Shown piece after piece: positions 1 through 7,090 of a stretch of DNA of 13,874 nt. Each line of letters begins with the position of its first letter. The first letter of the stretch is position 1. Origin of the DNA: Nitrososphaerales archaeon TH526 (GTDB lineage Archaea > Thermoproteota > Nitrososphaeria > Nitrososphaerales > Nitrososphaeraceae); NCBI GenBank assembly GCA_014523665.1, contig JAATVR010000029.1, positions 1 through 13,874 on the forward strand, read 5' to 3'. The translations under genes and the position numbers were made by a program. The notes beneath the pieces are model-generated. The model did not search any database, was not told the DNA's origin, and saw only the letters and a list, made by a program, of their open reading frames with translations.

Positions 1-384
1 GGATAGTTTCTATAGATGCATCATAATACTATAGATATCCATTTCAGTCATCCGGCTGAAATTGGTAAACCTGTTAGAATTCTATGCACAGGATTATAAG
101 TTAAAAACAACGAACAAATCCGTAATTAAGAAAAGGAAATTTAGTTTACCCTCTTCCTTTCTTAGACTATCCATTAGAGTGTACAAATGTATTATACCAA
201 AATGGAGATCTATTTTTTTCCAATTCTTGAGGAAGATGAGTCGCTAGCAGGAAATTTGGACCTCAAAACGGAACCATATGTGACTAAATGATTGTACGAA
301 GTTATAGACAGGGACAGGGACACCAACAATACACAGCACTGGGTCTAACAACATACTTATTAGTAACGGTGGCCGACATTCTTC
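1..384. other. Intergenic, leftmost 384 bases; one stem-loop
   Basis: I see no convincing gene here. A perfect 7-base inverted repeat (ATTTCAG at 41-47, CTGAAAT at 56-62, 8-base loop) could be a 3'-end hairpin of a gene lying left of the window, but it is not followed by a T-run. A Lys/Arg-rich frame at 62-247 has a TTG start and no motif, and I do not support it. A GGGACA-type short repeat lies at about 308-322. Confidence 0.4.
351..360 (+). promoter_or_regulatory. TATA-like box of the MBL-fold gene
   Basis: The A/T-rich element ATACTTATTA is centred about 30 bases before the ATG at 385. This is the distance expected for an archaeal promoter driving a leaderless or nearly leaderless mRNA, and no Shine-Dalgarno-like sequence lies just before the ATG. 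The call rests on pattern and distance only. Confidence 0.35.
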
Positions 385-1305
385 ATGAAGACAAATATAG
401 CCGGGTATTCTTTAGTAGCCGCCGCTTCTATCCTCTTTTATACTCTTTTCTCGGACCTTGCATACTCGCAGGCTCCAGACTATGAGCTGCAAGAAATCAA
501 GCCCGGCGTATATGTGGTATCTGCAGGCGGATCCAACTCTATGTTCTTGGTGACTCAGGAGGGAGTTGTTGTGGTCGACGCGCCGCCAGCGATAGGTGAC
601 AAGATATTTGCAGCAGTGTCGAATGTCACAGATAGGCCTATCACTCACCTGATATACAGTCACGCCCACAAAGACCACATAGGCGCTGCCAACCTATTTG
701 AAAATGTCACAATAATCGCTCAGAACGAAACCGCCAAAATTCTGAATGAAAGAAACGACACGAATAGACCGGTGCCGGAGATGAATTTCTCTAAGGAGAT
801 GAACTTACCAATAGGCGACCAAGTTCTCCAGCTCCTGTACCCTGGTCCATACCACCAACAGGGTAATATCTTTGTTTATCTCCCTGAACACAAAGTTCTG
901 ATGGCAGTAGACAATGTTTTGCCCGGCGGCCTCCTGTGGAAACACCTTGGCGTTACTCCAGACGTGCCCGCCTTAATCAAATCGATTGACCAGGCTCTGG
1001 CTTTGGACTTTGACGTTTTTGTGGGGGGACACGGCCAGCCTGGTACAAAGCAAGATATCTTAGTACAGCAAGAGTACGTAAACGACCTGCGCGAAAACGC
1101 CATGGCAGCCCTAAATGAAGTCAATCGCACAGAGGTCATTCAAGGCATAAATGGTAGCAACGCGATAACCGAGGCATACTTTAACGCCCTTACAAAATCG
1201 TGCGCCGATAAGATAGATGCAGAATGGCAAGGTAAGCTGGAAGGAGTAGGTGTGTGGACAGATGAGCACTGTGAAAGGATGATAATTAGCGAAAGAGTTG
1301 ATTAA
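385..1305 (+). CDS. Exported MBL-fold metallo-hydrolase
   Basis: This 306-residue protein belongs to the metallo-beta-lactamase superfamily. An N-terminal hydrophobic segment (about residues 6-28, ending AYSQA) looks like a signal peptide, so the enzyme should act outside the membrane. The zinc-binding motif HxHxDH is intact as HAHKDH (H93, H95, D97, H98). H157 in GPYHQQGN, D176 in AVDNV and H216 in GGHG fit the remaining metal ligands. The segment GPYHQQGNIFVYLPEHKVL resembles the matching part of subclass B3-like and related exported family members. The substrate cannot be read from sequence: beta-lactam, lactone or other ester hydrolysis all remain possible. The gene appears monocistronic, with a TATA-like box 30 bases upstream supporting this ATG. 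It looks richer in G+C than the minus-strand genes to its right, which may indicate separate ancestry. Confidence 0.9.
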   Translation: MKTNIAGYSLVAAASILFYTLFSDLAYSQAPDYELQEIKPGVYVVSAGGSNSMFLVTQEGVVVVDAPPAIGDKIFAAVSNVTDRPITHLIYSHAHKDHIGAANLFENVTIIAQNETAKILNERNDTNRPVPEMNFSKEMNLPIGDQVLQLLYPGPYHQQGNIFVYLPEHKVLMAVDNVLPGGLLWKHLGVTPDVPALIKSIDQALALDFDVFVGGHGQPGTKQDILVQQEYVNDLRENAMAALNEVNRTEVIQGINGSNAITEAYFNALTKSCADKIDAEWQGKLEGVGVWTDEHCERMIISERVD

Positions 1306-1338
1306 CTTCCTCTTCTGTTCAGCTCCTCCATTGGCCAC

Positions 1339-1382
1339 ATTTGGCACTTTACCAAGTGTTAGAGTCCTACTAGCTGCCAAAT
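1339..1382 (+). repeat. Nested inverted repeat after the MBL-fold gene
   Basis: ATTTGGCA (1339-1346) pairs perfectly with TGCCAAAT (1375-1382). Within the 28-base interval lies a smaller hairpin, with CACTT and AAGTG around the tetraloop TACC (about 1345-1358, sharing two bases with the outer arm). It starts 34 bases after the stop codon, so it may stabilise or end the transcript. There is no clear T-run, so a terminator is only one option. Confidence 0.35.
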
Positions 1383-1491
1383 TGTACTATTCATTACCTG
1401 AAACCACCTGAGGACGCTTAACCGTGCTAGGTTTGAGCAGGGGACAAATTGATTTTCATTTAGAGACTTTAAGTTCGAGGTTTGTTGTTAG

Positions 1492-1904
1492 GCGAATCCC
1501 GTAATAGCATCTGAAGATAAAATAATAGCCAATAAAAGTAAATTTGATCCAAAGATTGTCATTGATCCAAATAACGATGAAAATTTTATGATTTTAACTT
1601 CGGCATTGAATCATTATGTATTCCGGCTTCAGTTCAGAAATTTATCGACTATAAACGATCGAGGCTTATCCCGAGAATATATGATGTTGTAAAAAGAGCA
1701 TTAAAAGATTTGAAAATTGGAGACGACATAAAGATTCAAAAGGTTAGTGACATTTATAGAGCCAACGATAGAGAGAATTTACAACTGCAAATATTAGAAG
1801 ACACAAGACAGAAACTATATGGCAGAAATATTAACGCAAAAGGCTCCGTCTTGTCTGTCCATGACGAACTCTGGTTTTTCCCGAATCAAGTCCACATTTC
1901 GTAG
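1492..1904 (+). pseudogene. Frameshifted remnant of an unrecognised small protein gene
   Basis: Two adjoining plus-strand frames read like one protein. Positions 1492-1617 encode a segment with SKFDPKIVIDPNNDENFMI and end at LNHY. From 1620 a second frame continues as IPASVQKFIDYKRSRLIPR, then YDVVKRALKDLKIGDDIKIQ, to a stop at 1904. Adding one base after the TAT codon at 1615-1617 (to give a Gly codon) joins them into about 137 residues, so a single-base deletion is the simplest lesion. No ATG, GTG or TTG is found at the 5' end, where an in-frame TAG lies at 1489-1491, so the start is probably also lost. I do not recognise the family. The charged, helical composition suggests a cytoplasmic protein. 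Confidence 0.4.
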
Positions 1905-1964
1905 AGAGAATATGTCACATTTAGTCCATAGAGGGAGATCTTTTGTAATAGTATTGAGCTTTTC

Positions 1965-2648
1965 CTATACTACACGAAGGTCTACTTGTTCAAAACTTGA
2001 TTGGTAGCTATCTTTTGTGACTTTTAGTTCTGTATCGTAAATACCTAAATCTGATTTAGGTCCTATTCCTACGGTAAATGTTGCACGTCCATTGTTATTT
2101 GTATACATAGTCTGGGTTGCTTTGTCTTGTTCTACTCCTTGGTTTGAGGATAAGCCTGCAGCTGCAACTGCGGCACCAGCTGAACTAGTTTCGAATGAAG
2201 TTGATGATGGGGAATTGATACCAAGTGTTACAAATGCATCGGAGATTGGATCGCCAGAGTTTTTATCCTTAACAGTAACTGTAAAATACGATTTTTCTCC
2301 TATCTTTACAGGATTCTTTGTAAATGAGTACTCTACCAAGAACTGTTTTGATACTTGTGAATTATCACAGTCTACTATCCCTTCAAATAATGATGAAAAC
2401 TTTCCTCCTGCAATATCATTAGTAATGCTGCAGAAGCTATCACCTTCAGTTGCAATTCCTTCTTCACCGTCAAAAGCGGCTGCTTTACCATCTCCAGAAG
2501 TGTCGATATCTACCGCAGCTTTAACATTTAGTGGCAAGACCAAAAATGAGATTAGTAATAACAATGAGAAACCGATTAATGTGCAACCAGTTGGCAAACA
2601 GTTCAGGGATAATGATTTCATTCTGTTTGTCTTCATAATATTGTTCAT
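1965..2648 (-). CDS. Exported protein with C-terminal Ig-like domain
   Basis: The 227-residue product begins with a long hydrophobic stretch (about residues 22-42) ending LNVKA/AVD, a likely signal peptide or anchor. Mature residues 45-105 are acidic and carry two cysteines that could form a disulfide. From about residue 107 to the end is a beta-rich Ig-like pattern: YSFTKNPVKIGEKSYFTVTV, then a GDPISDAFVTLGI strand pair, TNNNGRATFTV, and LKVTKD. This resembles the fold used by cell-surface adhesion or filler domains such as Big-type domains. The Ser/Ala-rich loop at about 145-170 is low complexity. ATG codons at residues 1, 5 and 10 are all possible starts. It lies 70 bases beyond the end of the Ala/Asp-rich secreted protein gene on the same strand. 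Function is unknown beyond a probable extracellular structural or binding role. Confidence 0.7.
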   Translation of the reverse strand: MNNIMKTNRMKSLSLNCLPTGCTLIGFSLLLLISFLVLPLNVKAAVDIDTSGDGKAAAFDGEEGIATEGDSFCSITNDIAGGKFSSLFEGIVDCDNSQVSKQFLVEYSFTKNPVKIGEKSYFTVTVKDKNSGDPISDAFVTLGINSPSSTSFETSSAGAAVAAAGLSSNQGVEQDKATQTMYTNNNGRATFTVGIGPKSDLGIYDTELKVTKDSYQSSFEQVDLRVV

Positions 2649-2696
2649 CTCAAATCATATTTTAAACTATCATCATTAGCTGATTGGGTTTATGTT

Positions 2697-2718
2697 AAAA
2701 AAGAGAGCGGTTTGCTCC
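2697..2718 (-). terminator. Hairpin plus T6 terminator of the Ala/Asp-rich gene
   Basis: Read on the minus strand, immediately after the stop codon at 2719-2721 a short stem GAGC/GCTC (loop AAACC) is followed by six T residues. Archaeal termination depends mainly on the oligo-T tract. The stem is only 4 bases, so the T-run is the stronger argument. Confidence 0.5.
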
Positions 2719-3033
2719 TTAGTCATCATCGTCTTCTTCACATTCATCATCATCGTCACAATCATAATGATGATAATCATTATCCTCGTCATCATCTGAT
2801 GATGCTGCCGCGGCCGCCGAACTATCGCCTGCCGCTGCTGCCGCTGCCGCTGATCCACCACTAGCCGCTGCTGCTGCCGAACTATCGCCTGCCGCTGCTG
2901 CCGCTGCCGCTGATCCACCACTAGCCGCTGCCGATGCAGCGGAAGATGCAAAGGCTTGCTCTGAGAATACGTTAACTCCGATCATTGCTGTAATTATGAC
3001 TACAGCCAAAATTACGGGTACAGTTCTATACAT
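2719..3033 (-). CDS. Secreted Ala-rich repeat protein with poly-acidic tail
   Basis: The 104-residue product has a clear signal peptide (residues 1-29, hydrophobic 5-23, cleavage after AFA). The mature chain is entirely low complexity. It has an Ala/Ser/Gly segment with two copies of a 20-residue unit (residues 38-57 and 58-77, built as SGGS, seven Ala, GDSS, Ala run), then an Asp/Glu tail (80-104) with a YHHYDC centre and two cysteines (C92, C98). I know no family for it. The poly-Ala blocks separated by small residues could form helices or beta-like fibres, as in silk-like sequences, and the acidic tail could bind cations. A TATA-like box 27 bases before the ATG and a T6 terminator after the stop argue that it is a real, independently transcribed gene. 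The Ala-rich segment is locally GC-rich, unlike its surroundings. Confidence 0.7.
   Translation of the reverse strand: MYRTVPVILAVVIITAMIGVNVFSEQAFASSAASAAASGGSAAAAAAAGDSSAAAAASGGSAAAAAAAGDSSAAAAASSDDDEDNDYHHYDCDDDDECEEDDDD
2818..2937 (-). repeat. 60-base in-frame tandem duplication, two copies
   Basis: The 60 bases from 2818 and from 2878 are near-identical: the first 54 match exactly and the last six differ by two bases. The period is a multiple of three, so the duplication adds a 20-residue unit without breaking the frame. It encodes the Ala-rich repeat of the secreted protein. Such near-perfect identity suggests recent expansion or ongoing homogenisation. Confidence 0.9.
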
Positions 3034-3055
3034 TTAGGATATAGAAGTAATCAGA

Positions 3056-3066
3056 GATATATCAAA
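3056..3066 (-). promoter_or_regulatory. TATA box of the Ala/Asp-rich protein gene
   Basis: On the minus strand TTTGATATATC is centred about 27 bases before the ATG at 3031-3033, consistent with a leaderless archaeal transcript. The rest of the 3034-3307 spacer is AT-rich and I see no gene in it. Confidence 0.5.
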
Positions 3067-3307
3067 TAGACGAATACAAGACTAGTAATTATCTTCTACA
3101 ATATTCGTATAGTTTTATCTTTATTAATGTTAGCCAAATTTTAACTTGAATAAACTAGATGAAATCGCCACCCGATACTCTATCGTTATTTTTCCTTCCA
3201 TCACTCGGATATTTGAATTTGATTCCTATTATGCGGTCTATAACTGATCAAAGGTATGTGAGGTTCATGCTTATTCATAGTCATTCATTTTCGTGGCTAT
3301 TTTTATC

Positions 3308-4726
3308 CTAATCCTCTCCATCATTATTATTGTCGCTGTTCCCATTCGCCTCATCTTCTGCATCCTCTTCGGCTTCAGCTTCGCCTTCATCAGTAACTGG
3401 GGGAGTAACGGTGTCCGGAGTCGTAGGGGGAGGAACTCCGGTAGAAGTAGCTCCTTCACTTGTAGGTAATATCCTGTAGAGACTTCCTTGTCCTTCTGCT
3501 TCTCGATCAAAAGCGAGAATATACAAATTACCATCAGGACTGGTCTCTATATCGGTGATTCCTGTGAAACCTGTTCCAAATGTTACAGCTGATGTTTCAT
3601 CATCACTATCTGCAATTAAATCACTTAACAAGGGATCACTTTCCAAATTTATGCCAGTTCTATCACCATTTGGTTCAAAGTAAAAAAGTGTGCCAGTGGT
3701 TATATCTCCCACGAAGATACCATCTTCATAGCTGGGCCCAAATGCAGTTGAATTAAAAAACTCAATATCAGTGACTCCTATTGATTCTGCCCAGCTAAAG
3801 ACAGGGTCAGCATATTGTGAGCCAGGCATATTTACCAGATTCGATTCAGATACTCCTGTGTTAGCAGCTATTGGACCCATGACCGTTTTCCAGCCACTAT
3901 TAAATCCCGGTTCTACCAGATTAACTTCATCAAAAACATCTTCACCATTTTCTGCATCCCACAGTTTACCTGTCACTGGGTCAAAATCAATTCCGAAACT
4001 ATTGCGTATACCATAGGCATAATATTTATTGATAGGATCAGACGGTTCACCTGATAATGGGTTACCAGAACTGGGCGATCCATCTGCTGGATTGACTCTT
4101 AGTATAACACCTGTATCATCAGGAGGTGGGCCGCTTTGGAAGTTTTGAAGTTGCCCCTCCCTTTGCATTTCCCCTACTACTATGTAAAGCTGGTTATCTG
4201 GACCAATCTTTAATTTCCCGCCTTGATGATTAGTTCCAGGGCCACCTGGAAGATCTACAAGTAATTGAGGATTTGTAAGAGAGGTACCATCCCATGTATA
4301 ACTGTAAACTCTGTTCCTGACATCACCTGCAGTTGGTATCCCTTCAACCTGGGTTCCACTCTCTGAAACATAGAGAAAGACATTATTGCCCATTACCTCA
4401 ATTCCCAAAAGTCCACGTTCGTTATTGCTTTCGACTCCTGCCAGCTGCAGCACTGGTTCCGGTTGAAATTGACCATTTGAGATGAGTCTGACACTTCCTT
4501 CTTTTTCTAATAACAAGATATTATTCTCATCTAAAAATGCAATACTAGTTGGTGATGATATTCCATCTAAAACTAATTCAGCTGTTAAGCTAGGCTCACC
4601 AATTGAGGGTTGTGCAAAAGCTGGGGAATTCAATTGGAGAGATAGAAGTACGGCTATTGCTAATACAATTATAAGAACACCAGATGATGATCCTGTTATC
4701 ATTTTGGAAGAAAGTAAATGCTTCAT
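3308..4726 (-). CDS. Exported PQQ-dependent sugar (aldose) dehydrogenase family protein
   Basis: The 472-residue protein carries the soluble glucose dehydrogenase/GSDH-like six-bladed propeller. It has an N-terminal export segment (hydrophobic 16-31, ending SPAFA/QPS), the family start LVLDGISSPTSIAFLDEN, ERGLLGIE (103-110), and NHQGGKL with H167, which aligns with the catalytic His region of soluble PQQ glucose dehydrogenase. It also has GIRNSFG with R241, and WDAENGEDVFDEVN (256-269), the usual PQQ/Ca region. Members oxidise aldoses in the periplasm-like space and pass electrons outward; the true substrate and acceptor are unknown. After the propeller, residues about 422-446 form a Pro/Thr linker, followed by an acidic Glu/Asp/Asn tail to residue 472 with no transmembrane anchor. 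A TATA-like box about 50-60 bases before the ATG suggests a short leader. No PQQ-synthesis genes are present in the window. Confidence 0.9.
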   Translation of the reverse strand: MKHLLSSKMITGSSSGVLIIVLAIAVLLSLQLNSPAFAQPSIGEPSLTAELVLDGISSPTSIAFLDENNILLLEKEGSVRLISNGQFQPEPVLQLAGVESNNERGLLGIEVMGNNVFLYVSESGTQVEGIPTAGDVRNRVYSYTWDGTSLTNPQLLVDLPGGPGTNHQGGKLKIGPDNQLYIVVGEMQREGQLQNFQSGPPPDDTGVILRVNPADGSPSSGNPLSGEPSDPINKYYAYGIRNSFGIDFDPVTGKLWDAENGEDVFDEVNLVEPGFNSGWKTVMGPIAANTGVSESNLVNMPGSQYADPVFSWAESIGVTDIEFFNSTAFGPSYEDGIFVGDITTGTLFYFEPNGDRTGINLESDPLLSDLIADSDDETSAVTFGTGFTGITDIETSPDGNLYILAFDREAEGQGSLYRILPTSEGATSTGVPPPTTPDTVTPPVTDEGEAEAEEDAEDEANGNSDNNNDGED

Positions 4727-4776
4727 CGACTAATAATAGCCAGAATTAGATTTATTGATTACTGTCTGATATGCAC

Positions 4777-4786
4777 GTATAAAACA
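4777..4786 (-). promoter_or_regulatory. TATA-like box upstream of the sugar dehydrogenase
   Basis: The minus-strand sequence GTTTTATACG fits an archaeal TATA element. With initiation about 25 bases downstream it would leave a leader of roughly 30 bases before the ATG at 4724-4726. Pattern evidence only. Confidence 0.35.
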
Positions 4787-4823
4787 CACATTCTATGCCT
4801 TGAGATTGTAGCTTTTCGGTAAG

Positions 4824-4834
4824 CATAAATATAT
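4824..4834 (+). promoter_or_regulatory. TATA box of the small Cys-rich ORF
   Basis: CATAAATATAT is a good archaeal TATA match, centred about 21 bases before the ATG at 4850, so initiation about 25 bases downstream would fall at or next to the start codon. It lies in an otherwise featureless spacer and is the main support for the small ORF. Confidence 0.4.
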
Positions 4835-4849
4835 CATGTCAGTATGAAT

Positions 4850-4954
4850 ATGTTAATATCGGAAACCGGAAATGTCTCTGATTGTTCTTGTAATACTAAC
4901 AGATCCTGCTCCTATGAATCAAATTGTTGGGATCTTATGGTAGTTGGTCAATAG
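4850..4954 (+). CDS. Putative 34-residue cysteine-rich protein
   Basis: A short ATG-to-TAG frame encodes 34 residues with four cysteines in a regular pattern, CxC-x5-C-x5-C (C12, C14, C20, C26), inside DCSCNTNRSCSYESNCWDL. There is no signal peptide and no long hydrophobic run. The cysteine spacing would suit binding of a single metal ion or two disulfides. It is divergent from the sugar dehydrogenase gene and has its own TATA-like box. I know no family for it and the reading frame is short, so chance cannot be excluded. The case rests on the cysteine regularity and the promoter position. Confidence 0.3.
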   Translation: MLISETGNVSDCSCNTNRSCSYESNCWDLMVVGQ

Positions 4955-5096
4955 AACAAGATAAGTGCAAATGAAGAGATTGAGGAGAATAGTAGTAACC
5001 AATCAAGCTAATAATCAATTAGCTATATTGGAAAGCAACCCGCTATTACTTCTCTGCCAATGTATTTCTTCTGACTCTTGCATGTCGAATTGCAGT

Positions 5097-5258
5097 TTAA
5101 AAGTTTAAAATGTAGATGTAGACCACGGGAACCCTTGTGAAACCTGGTTTCTTGATTCTGCAGCCGCCTGGTTCAATGTCATCCATTGTTACCGTACCTG
5201 GATCACCAACGTCAGTACAGCAACTACCTTTCTCTCGGCCACTACTGACCCACAGAGC
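5097..5258 (-). pseudogene. Possible decayed gene end, unrecognised
   Basis: A minus-strand frame open from 5258 to the stop at 5097 reads GSCCTDVGDPGTVTMDDIEP, then GGCRIKKPGFTRVPVVYI, which has the feel of real protein (Gly/Pro turns, three Cys, a hydrophobic end). Its only ATG is at 5186, leaving 29 residues, and an in-frame TAG closes the frame at 5259-5261. A frame starting in another register at 5389 has no protein-like features. It may be the 3' remnant of a lost gene or chance. Little else is visible in 4955-5421. Confidence 0.22.
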
Positions 5259-5421
5259 CTAACAAAGTGACGCAGTGTAAACAATAAGATTATCCGTATG
5301 GGATGGCAAGAATACATGGTAGAAGCAGCTACTTCTACTGGCAAAATGTATAGCTTGTACATTTTTTGGTGCAAGCTATAACTCTTCATGAACTCGCAAT
5401 CTCATAGTCTCATTAGTGGCT

Positions 5422-5817
5422 TTATTCTCCTGTAGTAACATTAGTACCACCAGTGGTACTACCATTTCCTGAGGTGGGAATACTTATGAAAGGTGTCTCT
5501 TCGCCTCCTGCTCCTCCACCAACCACTAGAGGCAACTGTCCATCCCATTTCTGGGACTTGAGCCATTCCAGATAACTTGGACTCTGCCGTAGCTGCTCAT
5601 CAATTGTAGTTATAGCTTGTGCTTCACCCTGTGCCTGCAGTACGTTAGATTGTCTAACTCCTTCCGCTCTTGCAATATTAGCCTGCTGCTCTCCGACTGC
5701 TCTGGCCTCTGCCTGTTGTGCTTCAATCTCTATTCTACGTAGCTCATTCTGTGCCTGTAGTGCCCTCTGTTGAGCTGCTACTTTTGCCTCTACTGCTCTG
5801 ATATAAGTTGATAATGC
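5422..5817 (-). pseudogene. 5'-truncated prohibitin/band-7 (SPFH) family gene
   Basis: A minus-strand frame of 131 codons has no start codon and is preceded directly by an in-frame TAA (5818-5820). Its first part is the Ala/Glu/Gln-rich helical domain typical of prohibitin-like SPFH proteins (STYIRAVEAKVAAQQRALQA, then ELRRIEIEAQQAEARAVGEQ). The end carries the diagnostic segment SPSYLEWLKSQKWDGQLPLV, then VGGGAGGEETPFISIP, equivalent to the KWDGKLP...PFI tail of bacterial and archaeal prohibitin homologues. The membrane segment and the band-7 domain (about the first 150-180 residues) are absent. The whole 3' half is uninterrupted, so the truncation is probably recent. SPFH proteins form membrane-bound ring scaffolds; this remnant should be non-functional unless an unusual start is used. 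Confidence 0.75.
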
Positions 5818-5858
5818 TTAGAGGCTAAGAACCTAATCTTATTTCATTATCTATTTCT

Positions 5859-6046
5859 ATGGAGGAAAGACTAGGCAATTTCTGAAAGACGCCAGCATAC
5901 CTGATTTATTCCTCCTCAAATTTCCTGGCTTGAAAGGAAACCCATCATCTATTGCTATCGAGATCAATCCTGTTGATGCTTCAAGTTCACCTACAAAGAA
6001 GAGAGGAGTTGTTATTAGATCTGCAACAGAATCAGAATGGATCAGT
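5859..6046 (+). pseudogene. Truncated, frameshifted remnant of a thaumarchaeal-type small protein
   Basis: An ATG at 5859 opens MEERLGNF and meets TGA at 5883. One register over, the text continues as KDASIPDLFLLKFPGLKGNP, then SSIAIEINPVDASSSPTKKR and GVVIRSATESEW, so one indel near 5880 would restore a single frame. The matching antisense frame lacks such coherence, so I favour the plus strand. The protein-like signal fades at about 6046, where the frame runs into the 3' end of the propeller gene on the other strand. The C-terminal part was therefore lost at a junction near 6032. I recall similar SPTKKRG-VIRS segments in thaumarchaeal hypothetical proteins, but the function is unknown. Confidence 0.4.
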
Positions 6047-7090
6047 ACTTGTGGTAATTACTACCAGTTTGTCTGCTCCAGACTCTGCGCCCCCTACCTC
6101 CCCAGGCCTTCCCAAAATTTGCCTTACATTAGCTTCAGAACTTGGAAGGGTGAACACCTCAAAAGTATCATCCGTTGGGTTAAAACGCACCAACGCATTT
6201 GCTCCGAAATCACTTAACCAAACTGCATCTTTCTCATCAACATATACAGCATAAGGCATTGGATTGTCTCCTGGAAGTCGCCATTCTTTCCATTCTCCTG
6301 TAATTGGGTTATATACGGCCAACTGTCCTGCATTCCATTCACTAACCCAGATACGACCCTGAGAGTCAGGCCAGACTCTTCGTGCTCCTTGGTCGGCCGT
6401 AGGAGGCTCCAATACGCTAATATTTCCACTTTCTAAGTTGATGCGAGCAACATAACTACCCGCTAATGAGGAATAGTATACCGTGCCATTGGTGGTTGTA
6501 GATATGCCATAGGGTCCAGGACCACGAGGTGCTTGGAAGACTTCGATCTTTCCAACCTGTGGATCAAGGCGTCCGTAAATTCCACTTTGTCCGGTAAACC
6601 ACAAGATTCCGTTATGATCAAATGTTGCCGTATTTAGGTTACCATAATTAGAATCTATAGGCAGCGGATATACTCTGAGCTCTTCAGTAAGAGGATCAAC
6701 ACGCACAATAGCATTCAGACCTCCATCTGTGATCCATGGAGCGCCGTCTGGTCCGATAATAACCCCGTGTGGCGCAGAACCCTGTCCCAGCGCAATATGA
6801 TGCGTCTCTCCCGTAATTGGATCCAGTCTTCCTAATTCGCCAGAACCTTGAGCAGTATACCATACTGAGGTTCCATTCGGCATAGGAGCAACATCATGCG
6901 GCCTTGAGCCCAATGGAACGGGAAACTCTAGTATTGAGGCCTCCTCAACACTAGAGTTTAAGGCTTCTTGTCCTGTAAGCTGTGCGGAAGTAGTATGTTG
7001 TTGTTTCTGTGACATCATAATGGAGCTAGTGGTAATCGATAGTACTGATATAACAATAATTACAATGATAATACTATATCCATTTAACAT
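6032..7090 (-). CDS. Exported Vgb-like (virginiamycin B lyase family) beta-propeller protein
   Basis: The 352-residue product starts with a hydrophobic segment (residues 6-26) that should export or anchor it. The rest is a series of about 43-residue propeller blades with the Vgb/streptogramin-lyase signature: PHDVAPMPNG...VWYT (64-78), PHGVIIGPDGAPWIT (107-121), a GILWFTGQSG blade (161-170), PYGISTTTNGTVYYS (193-207), RVWPDSQGRIWVSEW (238-252) and PYAVYVDEKDAVWLSDFG (279-296). Each blade ends in a GRLDP/VRVDP/VRFNP-type strand. True Vgb linearises streptogramin B antibiotics, but most family members in environmental archaea are of unknown function and may bind sugars or lactones. I cannot assign the Mg-binding His/Glu residues without an alignment. 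The gene's stop codon sits exactly where the opposite-strand remnant ends, suggesting a rearrangement junction. There is no clear partner gene. Confidence 0.85.
   Translation of the reverse strand: MLNGYSIIIVIIVISVLSITTSSIMMSQKQQHTTSAQLTGQEALNSSVEEASILEFPVPLGSRPHDVAPMPNGTSVWYTAQGSGELGRLDPITGETHHIALGQGSAPHGVIIGPDGAPWITDGGLNAIVRVDPLTEELRVYPLPIDSNYGNLNTATFDHNGILWFTGQSGIYGRLDPQVGKIEVFQAPRGPGPYGISTTTNGTVYYSSLAGSYVARINLESGNISVLEPPTADQGARRVWPDSQGRIWVSEWNAGQLAVYNPITGEWKEWRLPGDNPMPYAVYVDEKDAVWLSDFGANALVRFNPTDDTFEVFTLPSSEANVRQILGRPGEVGGAESGADKLVVITTSTDPF

Noticed and set aside
62..247. 61-codon plus-strand frame, basic
   Set aside because: TTG start, no domain, no clear promoter, and composition like the surrounding AT-rich spacer.
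2092..2679. 195-codon plus-strand frame
   Set aside because: It is antisense to the Ig-like protein; the minus strand has the signal peptide and Ig-like strands.
3160..3309. 49-codon plus-strand frame starting with ATG
   Set aside because: It overlaps the end of the sugar dehydrogenase antisense and has no recognisable feature.
5930..6254. Plus-strand frames of 95 and 100 codons crossing the propeller 3' end
   Set aside because: Only the first part of the 95-codon frame (to about 6046) is protein-like and is given as a remnant; the rest is antisense to the propeller.
6032..7090. Calling the propeller a streptogramin resistance gene (vgb)
   Set aside because: The family match is clear, but active-site residues cannot be confirmed without alignment and an N-terminal export segment is present, so resistance is not claimed.
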